From Bufo bufo (taxonomy: Eukaryota > Chordata > Amphibia > Anura > Bufonidae), in assembly GCF_905171765.1 (NCBI RefSeq), contig NC_053389.1, positions 746,791,146-746,855,145 of the forward strand: a stretch of DNA of 64,000 nucleotides, given 5' to 3'. Position 1 is the first letter of the stretch. Every line of letters starts with the position of its first letter. Made by a program: the position numbers and the translations under genes. Positions 42,992 through 54,300 of the stretch are shown here, one piece after another. The notes under the pieces are model-generated. The model worked only from the letters and a program-made list of their open reading frames with translations. It was not told the origin of the DNA and made no database searches.

Positions 42992-44085
42992 CAGTGCCTT
43001 GCAAAAGTATTCACCCCCCCTTGACTTTTTTTGGATTTTGGTGCCTCACAACCTGGACTTAACGTGGATTGTTTGAGGATTTGCATCATTTAATTTACAG
43101 AACATGCCCACAACATTAAAGATAATTTTTTTTTTTATAGGACAAAATAACAGAAAAAGTCAATGTGCATAACTATTCACCCCCTAAAGTTAATACTTTG
43201 TAGAGCAACCTTTTGTGGCAATCACAGCTTCAAGTCGCATTGGAAAAGTCTCTTTGAGCTTGCCACATCTTACCACTGGGATTTTTGCCCATTCCTCCTT
43301 GCAAAACTACTCCAGCTCCTCCAAGTTGTATGGTTTGCGCTTGTGAATAGCAATCTGACCACCAATTTTATATTGGATTGAGATCTGGGCTTTGACTAGG
43401 CCATTCCAACACAATTACATGTTTCCCCTTAAACCACTAATGTGTTGTTTAAGCAGTGTGTTTGGGGTCATTGTTCTACTGGAAGGTGAACCTCCATCCT
43501 AGCCTCACATTACGCACAGAGTGGTACAAGTTTTGCTAAAGAATATCCCTGTATTTAGCACCATCCATCTTTCCCTCAACTCTGACCAGTTTCCCAGTCC
43601 CGGCTGCTGGTGTTCTTTGAGTGATGTGATGTGTTGGGTTTGCGCCAGACATAGGATTTTCTTTGCTGGCCGAAAAGTTCAATTTTAATCTCATCAGACC
43701 AGAGCACCTTCCTCCATACAGTGTTTGGTTAGGGATGCCTCTTGCTTAGGTGTTGCAGCCTCTGTGGCCTTTCAAAAAGGTGTGTATATGTAATGACAGA
43801 TCATGTGACAACTAGATTGCACACAGGTGGACATAATTTCACTAATAAGGTGACTTCGGAAGGTAATTGGTTGCACCAGAGCTTTTTATGGGCTTCCTAA
43901 CAAAGGGGGTGAATACATACGAACATGACAATTTTCTGTTTTCTATTTCTAAGCAATAGTTTTATTTATATATTTTTCTCATTTCACTTCACCAATTTAG
44001 ACTATTGTGTTCTGATCCATCACATAAAATTCAGATTAATAAAACAGTGAACTTAAGGCTGTAATGTAACAAAATACGAAAATCA
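42992..44085. mobile_element. Tc1/mariner-like element, right end truncated
   Basis: Left end CAGTGCCTTGCAAAAGTATTC follows a TA repeat, in keeping with TA target use. The inner right part (GGGGGTGAATACATACG, 43905; AATGTAACAAAATACGAAAA, 44064) is the usual lead-in to the complementary end, which is missing. A diverged coding region may run on the minus strand (43190-43790) but no catalytic motif is readable. Confidence 0.65.
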
Positions 44086-44399
44086 TACTTCAGATATACA
44101 GTATATGAATGCAAAATATGTGGGAAACTACTACTGATGTTTTAGCCATAATATATTTACATATATTATAATATATAATATATTCTAAATATATAATAAT
44201 ATTTGTAAATATATTATGGCTAAAACATCAGTTGAAGGTTGTGAGTTTGAATCCTGCCAGAAACTTTTCAGAAATAGGGGCTAAATTAGATTTAAATACA
44301 CTGACTCGAGCATCGCGCTTGAGTACAAGCGATATTCGGCCGAGCATAGCGATGCTCGAGGAGAACTGGTGTTAAGCCGAGCATCCTCGCCCAACCCTA

Positions 44400-44757
44400 G
44401 TCAGGGGTTGGGTAAGAAATTTGGCGCTTTTGGAGATGTTTCCAATTGTTCTGGCGGTACTGTTGTGGGAGGAGCGTTTTGAGAATAGGAAATTCCACTT
44501 CAACTGTGACAATCTGGAGGCAGTGCAGGCAATTAACTCCCTAGGTGGTTCAGTTGTTGCAATAATTGGTGCTGAGATTTTGCTCTATCAATGCTTGGGT
44601 AGTGGCTGTTCATGTTCTGGGTGCTTCTAATGGTGTGGCGGATGCACTTTCTCATTCACAGTGGGACCGTTTTTGTCAACTGGTGCCAGAAGCGGAGGAC
44701 GTGAGACTTAGGTGTCCGGATTGGCTGTGGGAAATCTTGGAGGAATGGTAATGGGGC
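44400..44757 (+). pseudogene. Ngaro RNase H, C-terminal piece
   Basis: LEMFPIVLAVLLWEERF, then FHFNCDNLEAVQAINSL (catalytic Asp in CDN), then HVLGASNGVADALS near 44610-44650 (the conserved N-x-x-A-D-x-L-S block). One frameshift near 44590 separates the last two blocks. It degrades the RNA strand of the hybrid in the living element. Confidence 0.88.
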
Positions 44758-45610
44758 TTTTGTGGGCGTCTTTGAGTCAGGGCACATGGTCTGCTCATGG
44801 TAAGGCCGGGGAGACTTGGGAAGGGTGGTGTGTGCAGTTGGGAGTGGGGGAAGAGGATTGGGAAAATGCTTTATCATTACTGTTAGGTCATTGCAGGGAG
44901 GAAGGGTGGTCTGTATCTCAGTTAAATAGGTGCCTGGCGGGGTTGGCATTTGGCTTTTGTTTAAGTAGAGTCCAGGATTATATAAATACTTTTTTGGTCA
45001 GGCAAGTTTTAAAAGGTTGGCGACGGGGCAAGGGGGCGGAGGATCAGAGAAGGCTGGTCTCACTTAAGTTGTTATTGGATATCGGCTCTAAGTTAGTCGA
45101 GGTTTGTAGGTCATCATAGGAGGTGGTTTGTTTAGGACTGCATTTTCTCTGGCGTTTTTTGGGGCTTTTAGGCTGGGGGAATTAGTGAGTAGTAGTGTTA
45201 GTAGAGCTGAAGGGTTGAAGCTGGAGGATGTGGATGTGAATGCAGATAGGGTAGTGGTTCGAATCAGAAAGTCTAAAACAGACCAGGAAGGAAAGGGTAG
45301 GCAGTTGAATTTGTTTGAGGTCCTGGGTTGCGTCCTTTGTTCGGTAAAATGTTTACAGGGCTAAAGGGGGGCGTTTGGTGAGGGCTCCATTCCTCTTCTT
45401 AGGCACGAGGACGGCTTGTTCTTGCCATTCTTTCAATTTCGTTTTTAGGAGATGCCTGAAGGTATTAGAGATTTGCGATAGGGCATTCATTTAGGATTGG
45501 GGCAGCGACTGAGGCAGCACCTTTAGGTTTCAGTGAGGAGATAATAAAAAGGATAGGTTGTGGGAATCTATTAGATTTCGCTCTTATGTGAGTGTGAGGA
45601 GGTTGTGAGT
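44757..45610 (+). pseudogene. Ngaro tyrosine recombinase, broken
   Basis: The integrating enzyme of DIRS-order elements, used in place of a DDE integrase. The N-terminal SAM-like part is at 44770-45115. Catalytic box I is GAFRLGEL (Arg, near 45160-45185), followed by RIRKSKTDQEGKG (45262-45300). Box II HSFRIGAATEA (H-x-x-R) is near 45484-45515 in another frame. FRSYV with the nucleophilic Tyr is near 45575-45590. All catalytic residues can be found, but a stop at 45117 and at least two frameshifts break the gene. Confidence 0.85.
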
Positions 45611-46228
45611 TATGTTCATTGTAATTGTTAATGTTGGCATGTTTTCTTTTACTGATTTTAATTTTACAACCGACATTGGTGTGGATCCTGGGGCATTCGT
45701 GTTCTGGGGGGGCGATAAGGGCGGACGTCAGACAAAATGGTCGACAACCGGGTTTCGGGCGGGATGCTGCGGTGTTGCGGTGGCTGGGTATCAGAAGTAT
45801 GTTATGGGGGGGTGTTGCGCGAGGTGCATCGCTTGAGGTTAGATCGTTCCCCGGACATTTTAGTGTTACATGTTGGGGGTAACGATTTAGGGTCTCGGCC
45901 ATTCCGGGAGTTAATTTGGGACATTAAATTTGATTTGCTGAGGTTGTGGGCGTTATTCCCGAAGTTGATCTCGGAATGGTCAGACTTCATGCAGAGACAG
46001 TCTTGGAGGGGGTCGAGATCAGTCGAACAACTTAATAAAGTTCGGCTCAAGGTGAATCGGGCGGTGGGTAGATTTATGGCTCGGCATTTGGAATTGAGGG
46101 TGGGTGAGGGTGAATTTTGGAGGGCAGATGGAGTGCACCTCAATGCTGTAGGTATAGGTTTGTGGTCCCTGGGGATTCAGGGAGGGATCGAGACATCATT
46201 GAGGATGTGGAGGGATGCGCAATCTTAA
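45610..46228 (+). pseudogene. Ngaro SGNH/GDSL-type hydrolase, broken
   Basis: Esterase-like domain found in some fish and amphibian Ngaro elements. Block I LGHSC with the nucleophile Ser is at about 45690 in one frame. Block III PDILVLHVGGNDLG (Gly-Asn-Asp) is at about 45855-45895, and block V DGVHLNAVGI (Asp-x-x-His) near 46128-46155, in the frame 45737-46228. Ser, Asn, Asp and His are all preserved, but Ser lies across a frameshift. Substrate unknown. Confidence 0.8.
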
Positions 46229-46512
46229 GTGGGTCAAGTTGTGCGTTGTTGGGGGTGGGAGGTCCTTGAAGTTGGTAAATATGGTGGTAGTTGAGAATGG
46301 GAGGGCCCAATGGGTGGGGCTGGACTCTCATGGTTGAATTGGAGTGGAGGAATTAGGCGTCCATCAGTTGGTGCCTCCGAGCTGGCTGGGGCAAGATGGA
46401 GTTGCCAGTTTATTTGGGTGCAGTGATTGTTGGGGCTTCTAGGACCTCCCTCGTAATTTACTCAGGGTTAAATTATTTTATTTTGGATGTTGAATTGTTA
46501 TTTATTTGTTAT

Positions 46513-46522
46513 TTAATAAAAC
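46513..46522 (+). terminator. Poly(A) signal of the Ngaro element
   Basis: AATAAA at 46515-46520, about 290 bp after the hydrolase stop, followed by a GT-rich stretch. Ordinary pol II 3' end signal. Confidence 0.6.
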
Positions 46523-46739
46523 GGGTGCTGTGAGCGATTCAATCCAAATTGTTTTCCGGCTGTTATTTTAATGGTGGCGGATAAAGTTAGGAATTAGTGA
46601 GACCCGAGCGGTCTAACCAATACCATTGTCATGTTAATGCATTTTAATCTGATTTTCAGTTACCCTAAAGATTTAAACGAATGCGCTAAAATGGATGCAC
46701 TTTGTTATACCTAGTGCACGTCCTGACGGGAAGTGCATG

Positions 46740-47040
46740 ACATAGATGTTCAAAGAACAACAGACAAGTTACTTTACTTCTCCGGCAATCACCAATACTC
46801 CACTCTTTGATCCTGGGAAACTGAATGAGGTATATCTCTCACAACGGAGGCTAAACAATTAATCTCATGGCTTTTCTCAATGCATAAAAATTCAAGAAAA
46901 TCACTACAATGTACTCGATCGCTGGTACAAAACCCCTGAGCTGCTTTATCATCATAGATTATCAGATGCTAAATTATATAGAAGATGCCAAATATAAACG
47001 GGCTCGCTCTCTCATATTTGGTGATGCTACCAGTCTGTAG
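46740..47040 (+). pseudogene. L1-type LINE ORF2 C-terminal scrap
   Basis: SRWYKTPELLYHHRLSD followed by LYRRCQI and GSLSHIWW (46915-47030) follows the L1/Tx1 ORF2 C-terminal pattern of RWY-x-TP-x-x-L, C-x-x-C and G-x-L-x-HIWW. Frameshifts and stops are present. The first conserved Cys is replaced by Arg. It lies between the Ngaro 3' end and hAT copy 2. Confidence 0.65.
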
Positions 47041-47067
47041 AACATAACGAGAGATGAGCAAATCGAA

Positions 47068-48199
47068 TGTCACGGCCTTTGCTGTGTGCGCCGTGACACT
47101 TGTGCCATGCTTGCGGTTGCCGGTGGCAATGTGTTGCTGTTATGGCATGTGTTGGCAGTGTCTCGGCTTTGGCTGTGTGCGCCGTGACATGGTTGCCACG
47201 CATGCTGTTGCCGGTGGCAATGTGTTGCTGTTATGGCATGTGGTGGCAGTGTCTCGGCGTTGGCTGTGTGCACCATGACATGGTTGCCACGCATGCTGTT
47301 GCCGGTGGAAACATGGTGGCTGGTGTGTGCACTTCCCCTTGAAGTTGTAGCCTTCCCCTGTCTGGTGCTGTAAGGGTTAACCCCCTGATTGGGTGTGGTC
47401 GCTTTGAGCTATTTAGCTTCTGCTTGAAGCCTGTAGCTTAGTGTTCCTTCAGGCTTGGTGTGTGCTGGTGGTTCACTGCTCCTGGCTTTACCATCTGTCC
47501 AGTGCGGGCCACCCTTGTGGTCATCAAGGTCTTCCCAGTTTCTGTGTGTTTCCTCATTATCTTCCTTCCCCTCTTGGTGTGTTGTTTATGGTGTGGGTTT
47601 GAGTTGGAGGTTTGTTGTACGTCTTGTTTGTTGTTGCATGTCTGGGTGTTTGTACCTGCATGTGTTACCTCTGCGAGGGGGCTGGTTTCCTGGAGGGGTT
47701 TACCATAAGCCTGTATGCAGCGCTGCTTGGGGCTGCCATGCACTGTGTGAGCATGGGGGACTCTGGCAGAGTTGGTATGCTGGATTCCTGTGTGGTTGTT
47801 TGTATTGTAACCTGCTGTGTGTTCGGGCTCCTGTACTTATTCACAGGTTCCAGTTGTGGAGGCTTTGGCAGGTAAGTGAGTAGTCTTGTTGTTCTTACCT
47901 GCCGATCCTCTAGCTGTGTATGGGTGTCCCTTTTCCCTGCTGCTAGGCCATTTGAGACTCCTGTTCATCCATGTCTGAGAAGAACAGGTTGTCTCTCCCC
48001 TGCTCCTATGTGAGGGATTATCAGGGCGACTCAGGGCCATAGGTATCTTGGTATGGGCCATCCTACCATCCAGGTCCACTCATACGGTGAGGAGTTAGGG
48101 TGAGGATTAGGGACGCTATAGGAGGTGACCTGATCCCGGCGTCCTGGCCTAGCTGCCCCTTTATCCCTTGGGGGTTTTTCCCCAATCTTCATCGTGACA
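47068..48199. mobile_element. Solo LTR, TG..CA ends, 5-bp TSD
   Basis: Begins TGTCACGGCC, ends ATCGTGACA, flanked by TCGAA at 47063-47067 and 48200-48204. The length is 1132 bp with no coding domains. The first 250 bp are a three-fold repeat (GCCGTGACATGGTTGCC and TTGCCGGTGGCAATGTGTTG, period about 98 bp). The TG..CA ends and 5-bp duplication are those of an LTR left by recombination. Gypsy or retroviral origin is not decided. It landed 18 bp inside the hAT terminus. Confidence 0.82.
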
Positions 48200-48329
48200 T
48201 CGAAGTTGACAAAGTGGAATTTGATCTGAATTTCAGGAAAAATTTGATTCTCACCGAATTTCCTCAAGCTTTGTAGTAACAAATTGCATTTCTTCCTAAA
48301 ATGGCTGCTGCACGTGTGAGGATATATTA

Positions 48330-48830
48330 GCCGTTGTGTGGTGAAGTGCGAAAATTACAGCCCTTTTTGGCATGTATTAGTGGCGCAAAAATTTTTTATT
48401 TGCTGTTCAGCGGTGCAGTAATATCTTCTAAAGCCCTTTTTGTCCTGTAGTAGTTGCAAAATAAAATATATTTGCTGTTCAGCGCTGCAGTTATACTGTA
48501 TGTTCTGAAATCTTTTATGGAGTGTACGGTATAAGTGAAAAAAAGAAAAATATATTAGCCGTTCAGCGGTGCAGTTATATAGTCTATAGCCTTTGGTGGC
48601 ATGTATTATTGGCAAAAAAATATATGTTATTTGCCGTTCAGCTGTGCAGATATACGTTCTAAAGTCCTTTTTGGCGTGTATTAGTGGCACAAAAATATAT
48701 ATTATTTGCCGTTCAGCTGTGCAGTTATATGTTCTAAAGCCCTTTTTGGCATGTATTAGTGGGGGAAAAAAGGGCTTATTAGCCGTTGTGTGATGAAGTG
48801 AGAAAATTAAAGACTTTTTTGGGGTGTTTT
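48330..48830. repeat. 71-84 bp tandem array (5' subterminal array of hAT copy 2)
   Basis: TTCAGCGGTGCAGTTATA and GCCCTTTTTGGCATGTATTA recur near 48407, 48478, 48562, 48637 and 48712, with a closing unit (TTGTGTGATGAAGTG) that copies the opening one (TTGTGTGGTGAAGTG). It occupies the same place as the 101-bp array in copy 1. Confidence 0.82.
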
Positions 48831-48872
48831 AATTTCCTTTTTATTTACTTATTTGATCTAACTTTATCACAG

Positions 48873-51325
48873 TATGTCAGGCAGAGAAGTGCCAGGCCCG
48901 GCACAAGGCAGTGGCAGAGACCTAAATGTTTCTGGCGCCAGGCACAGGTCGCAGCAGAGTAAGGGGGCGCGGCAGCAGGAGTCACAGTGAGAGGCCTGAG
49001 TTCCCGTTGTCATCTAGCCGTGGTGTTTTGACCAGCAACCCAGTGGTTCTTGAATGGTTGACTCGGTCATCCACTTCGTCTCAAGTGACATAAGACACCC
49101 CCAGCCAAGAGTTGGTGGGTTCATCAGACACAATCCTTAGTTGGCATGGCCTGGGAGCAGGCCCTGTGCTCTCACCTGTCCTCAACCTGCCTCTGTCCGT
49201 TTCTGTTCAATCAGCCTGAGAAGTATTATATGCTGTGGGCTCAGCTCCACTATACAGTGAGGACAAGCTACTAGAGGACAGTCAGCAGCTACTGGCCAGC
49301 CAAGATGTGGAGGAGACATCCGCCGCTGGTGTTGCGAGCGGTGAGGCTCCTGACCCAGAGACCGTTGAGGAGGACATTAGTGACGTGCAGATAGAACTCA
49401 ATGATGATTATGTAACTGATCGCACTTGGGAGCCGGGTGAGATAGGGGCTTCATCATCATCAGAATAAAAGGGTGGAAGCTTTCCCGTGAGGCACCAGCG
49501 GAGTCAGCAAATCGCTAGCAGTAGTGGGAGGTTGGGAGCCAAATACCCCGAGCCAAACGTGCCCGGGGTATACCATTTGCTTTGCAGGAACCAACCTGCC
49601 TGACAAGTAGTGGTGCAGGGGTTCATGGAATCAGCGGCAGTAGAAGTCAGTCAGTGCGGAGTGTTGGTTGGATAAAATCCCCTACTCAGCGGTGTGGCAG
49701 TTTTTTGTTAAGCCGCCAGAGGAGGAGGGACAATACATGTTCTTTACGGCCCACTGGGTGAATGCGGTTCCTGCACAGCCACACCAGGAATTTGGCCAGG
49801 TGACACTGCTTCCGCCTCCACGTTTTTAACGCCATTGGTCCTGCGACAATGTCTGCGTCTGCCTCCTCATCCTCCACCATGTCCTCAGCCTCCAATGCAG
49901 GGACAATTCACAGTGCCCCTCCAGCATACCACATGTGCTGGTCACGGCAGTGTCACGCTGTTCTGCCCCTCGTTTGCCTGGGCAAATGGAGTCACACAGG
50001 GGAGGAACTGCCCCGTGTCCTTCATCAAGAAATCGAATCCTGACTTTCTCCGTGACAACTCAAAATCGTAACCATGGTGACCGACAACGGGAAGAAATTC
50101 GTGTCAAAGCTGCATAAAGGAGGGATGAACCATGCGCCCTGCATGGCACATGTGTTTAATCTGGTTGCCAAGCGGTTCCTGGAGTCTCAGTCTTCCACCC
50201 ATCTCCAAGACATCCAGGAAACTTTGCATGCACTTCAGCCACTCGTACACTGCAAAGCACACCCTCCTTGAGCTGCAGCGTCAGAATGGCATCCCCCAAC
50301 ATAGGCTGATATGCGACGTTTCCATCCATTGGAATTTCACCCTCCATATGTTGTACCGACTATAACAACAGAGAAAGGCCATAAACTATTTCTTTATGAT
50401 CCAAGTGGACAGGAGTACTTCGATGTCAGCCAGTGGCAGCTCATGCATGACATCTGCCGTTTGCCCAGGCCCTTTGAGGAGGCTACGTTATTTGTCAGTA
50501 GCCAGGACGATGGGATGAACAATGTCATTCCACTGCTTCATGTCCTAGAACAGATGCTGGTAAATCTGGCTGGTCAGGGGACTTGAGAGGTGACACTTAG
50601 ATCTTACAGCCACATGAGCCCTGTGGGGGATGAACTGGAGGAGGGGGAGGACTTTGGAGCACAAGCAATGTGTAGCAAAATGGGTGTTTTTTCTACACAG
50701 GTTACAGGAGAGGAAGAGCAGGAGCAGCCAGAGGAGCTACGGGGCGATGAGGAAGACGAGGCAGAGGACCCAGACACACCGTGGCAGTATGCAGTGGAGA
50801 TGGAGGCAGGTAGTCCCTCTGAGTCACTTGCAAAAATGGCCTGATGCATGCTAAATTGTCACCATTCGGCAGAGGGATGACTTCTGGCTCTCCACCTTGT
50901 TGGACCCTCACTGCTGGTCCAAAATGAGGGCCTTTTTTTTACACCCGCTGAGAGGGAGGACAAACTGAATCAATATAGAGACATCCTATGTAGTCAGTTG
51001 GCCGCTGCCTATCTGCGCCATCGTCCATCCTCTCGCAGGTCTGACCGGGGAAGGGGGGGGGGCTCCATTCAGACGTCCGTATGATTTTGCGCCATCGTCC
51101 ATCCTCTCGCAGGTCTGACCGGGGAAGGGGGGGGGGGCCCTCTGTGCTCATGTTCCTCTGCCATGGCTGCTGTGGCAGGTTGGGGGGGTAGGAGCAGTTA
51201 CAGCTCCATCATCAGCAACTTGAGTCTAGAGTTGCTAGTGAGCAGCTTTCTTCACCCGCCTAGTGAGGAAACTACTCACCAGCAGCAGCAGTAGCAGCAG
51301 TAGCAGCTAGACCTGGAGCAGGACC
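48873..51325 (+). pseudogene. hAT transposase, N-terminal and central part, broken (copy 2)
   Basis: Starts ATGTCAGGCAGAGAAG (48873) with the same Gly/Arg/Gln-rich leader as the other hAT copies. Acidic linker at 49235-49468. MVTDNGKKFV (50074) opens the RNase-H-like core, with CMAHVFNLVAKRFL at 50140-50185, then DVSIHWNFTLHML (normally RWNST; the key Arg is His here) near 50318. Acidic stretch at 50630-50840. Many stops and frameshifts. The last codons lead into the TTAA of the insertion at 51326. Confidence 0.82.
51014..51136. repeat. 48-bp direct repeat with 28-bp filler from a TTAA element
   Basis: GCGCCATCGTCCATCCTCTC through GGGGAAGGGGGG occurs at 51014-51061 and again at 51088-51136. 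Between them is GGCTCCATTCAGACGTCCGT plus ATGATTTT, which is the hairpin arm of the TTAA elements (for example 52138-52165). Such filler suggests break repair with template switching. Confidence 0.8.
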
Positions 51326-51329
51326 TTAA

Positions 51330-54300
51330 CCTGCTCAGGACCGCCGTACGCAGGATTGCGTCCTGGCGGCGGCCCTGCTCCTCTGGGTGGACGCATATAC
51401 GCGTCCTCTCGCGATAGCCGAGATTTCCTGTGAACGCGCGCACACAGGCGCGCGCGTTCACAGGATCGGAAGGTAAGCGAGTGGATCTCCAGCCTGCCAG
51501 CGGCGATCGTTCGCTGGCAGGCTGGAGATGCGATTTTTTTAACCCCTAACAGGTATATTAGACGCTGTTTTGATAACAGCGTCTAATATACCTGCTACCT
51601 GGTCCTCTGGTGGTCCCTTTTGTTTGGATCGACCACCAGAGGACACAGGCAGCTCAGTAAAGTAGCACCAAACACCACTACACTACACCCCCCCCCCTGT
51701 CACTTATTAACCCCTTATGAACCACTGATCACCTCTGATCACCCCATATAGACTCCCTGATCACCCCCCTGTCATTGATCACCCCCCTGTCATTGATCAC
51801 CCCCTGTAAGGCTCCATTCAGATGTCCGTATGATTTTTACGGATCCACTAATACATGGATTGGATCCGCAAAACACATACGGACATCTGAATGGAGCCTT
51901 ACAGGGGGGTGATCAATGACGGGGGTGATCACCCCATATAGACTCCCTGATCACCCCCCTGTCATTGATCACCCCCCTGTAAGGTTGCATTCAGATGTCC
52001 GTATGTTTTTTCCGGATCCACGGATACATGGATCGGATCCGCAAAACACATACAGGCGTCTGAATGGAGCCTTACAGGGGGGTGATCACCCCATATAGAC
52101 TCCCTGATCACCCCCCTGTCATTGATCACCCCCTTGTGAGGCTCCATTCAGACGTCCGTATGATTTTTACGGATCCACTGATACATGGATCGGATCCGCA
52201 AAACACATACGGACGTCTGAATGGAGCCTTACAGGGGGGTGATCAATGACGGAGGTGATCACCCCATATAGACTCCCTGATCACTCCCCTGTCATTGATC
52301 ACCCCCCTGTCATTATCACCCCCCTGTAGGGCTGCATTCAGATGTCCGTATGTTTTTTTACGGATCCACAGATACATGGATCGGATCCGCAAAACACATA
52401 CAGGCGTCTGAATGGAGCCTTATAGGGGGGTGATCACCCCATATAGACTCCCTGATCACCACCCTGTCATTGATCACCCCCCTGTCATTGATCACCCCCC
52501 TGTAAGGCTGCATTCAGATGTCCGTATGATTTTTACGGATCCACTGATACATGGATCGGATCCGCAAAACACATACGGACATCTGAATGGAGCCTTATAG
52601 GGGGGTGATCAATGACAGGCGGGTGATCACCCCATATAGACTCCCTGATCACCCCCCTGTCATTGATCACCCCCTTGTGAGGCTCCATTCAGACGTCCGT
52701 ATGATTTTTACGGATCCACTGATACATGGATCGGATCCGTAAAACACATACGGACGTCTGAATGGAGCCTTATAGGGGGGTGATCAATGACAGGGGGGGT
52801 GATCACCCCATATAGACTCCCTGATCACCCCCCTGTCATTGATCACCCCCCTGTAAGGCTCCATTCAGACATTTTTTTGGCCCAAGTTAGCGGAAATTAT
52901 ATATTTTTTTCTTACAAAGGCTCATATTCCACTAACTTGTGTCAAAAAATAAAATCTCACATGAACTCACCATACCCCTCATGGAATCCAAATGCGTAAA
53001 AAAATTTTGACATTTATATTCCAGACTTCTTCTCACACTTTAGGGCCCCTAGAATGCCAGGGCAGTATAAATACCCCACATGTGACCCCATTTCGGAAAG
53101 AAGACACCCCAACCTATTCCGTGAGGGGCATATTGAGTCCATGAAAGATTGAAATTTTGCCCCTCAATGAATACCTTGAGGTAGTCTGGGATCCAAATGT
53201 CTAAAAATGCCCTCATAAAAGGAATGTGGGCCCCTTTGCGCATCTAGGCTGCAAAAAAGTGTCACACATCTGGTATTGCCGTACTCTGGAGAAGTTGGGC
53301 AATGTGTTTTGGGGTGTCATTTTGCATATTCCCATGCTGCGTGAGATAAATATCTTGGTCAAATGCCAACTTTGTATAAAAAATGGGAAAAGTTGTCTTT
53401 TGCCGAGATATTTCTCTCACCCAGCATGAGTATATGTAAAATGACACCCAAAAACACATTGCCCAACTTCTCCTGAGTACGGGGATACCAGATGTGTGAC
53501 ACTTTTTTGCAGCCTAGGTGGGCAAAGGGGCCCACATTCCAAAGAGCACCTTTCGGATTTCACCGGCCATTTTTTACAGATTTTGATTTCAAACTACTTA
53601 GCACACATTTGGGCCCCTAGAATCCCAGGGCAATATAACTACCCCACAAGTGACCCCATTTTGGAAAGAAGACACCCCAAGGTATTCGCTGATGGGCATA
53701 GTGAGTTCATGGAAGTTTTTATTTTTTGTCACAAGTTAGTGGAATATGAGACTTTGTAAGAAAAATAAATAAATAAATAAAATCATCATTTTCCGCTAAC
53801 TTGTGACAAAAAATAAAAAATTCTAGGAACTCGCCATGCCCCTCACGGAATACCTTGGGGTGTCTTCTTTTCAAAATGGGGTCACTTGTGGGGTAGTTAT
53901 ACTGCCCTGGCATTCTAGGGGCCCAAATGTGTGGTAAGTAGTTTGAAATCAAAATCTGTAAAAAATGGCCGGTGAAATCCGAAAGGTGCTCTTTGAAATG
54001 TGGGCCCCTTTGCCCACCTAGGCTGCAAAAAAGTATCACACATGTGGTATCTCCGTACTCAGGAGAAGTTGGGCAATGTGTTTTGGGGTGTCATTTTACA
54101 TATACCCATGCTGGGTGAGATAAATATCTTGGTCAAATGCCAACTTTGTATAAAAAAATGGGAAAAGTTGTCTTTTGCCAAGATATTTCTCTCACCCAGC
54201 ATGGGTATATGTAAAATGACACTCCAAAACACATTGCCCAAATTCTCCTGAGTACGGAGATACAGATGTGTGACACTTTTTTGCAGCCTAGGTGGGCAAA

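Larger units (their letters stand above)
42712..44167. repeat. 58-bp inverted repeat flanking the Tc1-like copy
   Basis: TATTATGGCTAAAACATCAG and GTAGTAGTTTCCCACATATT at 42712-42769 are inverted at 44110-44167. The left part is repeated a third time, directly, at 44205-44232. This indicates a local inversion or snap-back event around the Tc1-like and SINE insertions. Confidence 0.75.
37642..44399. mobile_element. hAT-type insertion 2 in the Ngaro element (6.8 kb)
   Basis: Starts TAGTGTTGGTCGAGCACC and ends GCATCCTCGCCCAACCCTA, imperfect TIRs. GTCAGGAG (37634-37641) and GTCAGGGG (44400-44407) give an 8-bp duplication with one mismatch. RNase H text resumes at once on the right. A second terminus of the same type (GATCATCACTA) ends at 42702, so the region may hold two overlapping hAT-type elements. 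No transposase remains; the 102-bp array at 41890-42600 is typical of these elements. Confidence 0.65.
24060..46600 (+). mobile_element. Ngaro-type (DIRS order) retrotransposon split into three blocks
   Basis: Blocks 24060-26801, 37524-37641 and 44400-46600 together give a complete series in the right order: gag-like ORF1 with a zinc-knuckle C-terminus, RT, RNase H, tyrosine recombinase and SGNH hydrolase. The RNase H domain is cut by both insertions, and its pieces join in order across them. Each interruption has hAT-like ends and an 8-bp duplication (7/8). A TATA-like TTTATATAGG at 24230 precedes ORF1, and AATAAA at 46515 follows the last gene. Ngaro elements use split direct repeats rather than ordinary LTRs; I did not resolve them. 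Confidence 0.85.

Noticed and set aside
49686..49895. Antisense frames across the hAT transposase remnants
   Set aside because: Shadows of the real coding strand, where hAT motifs are readable.
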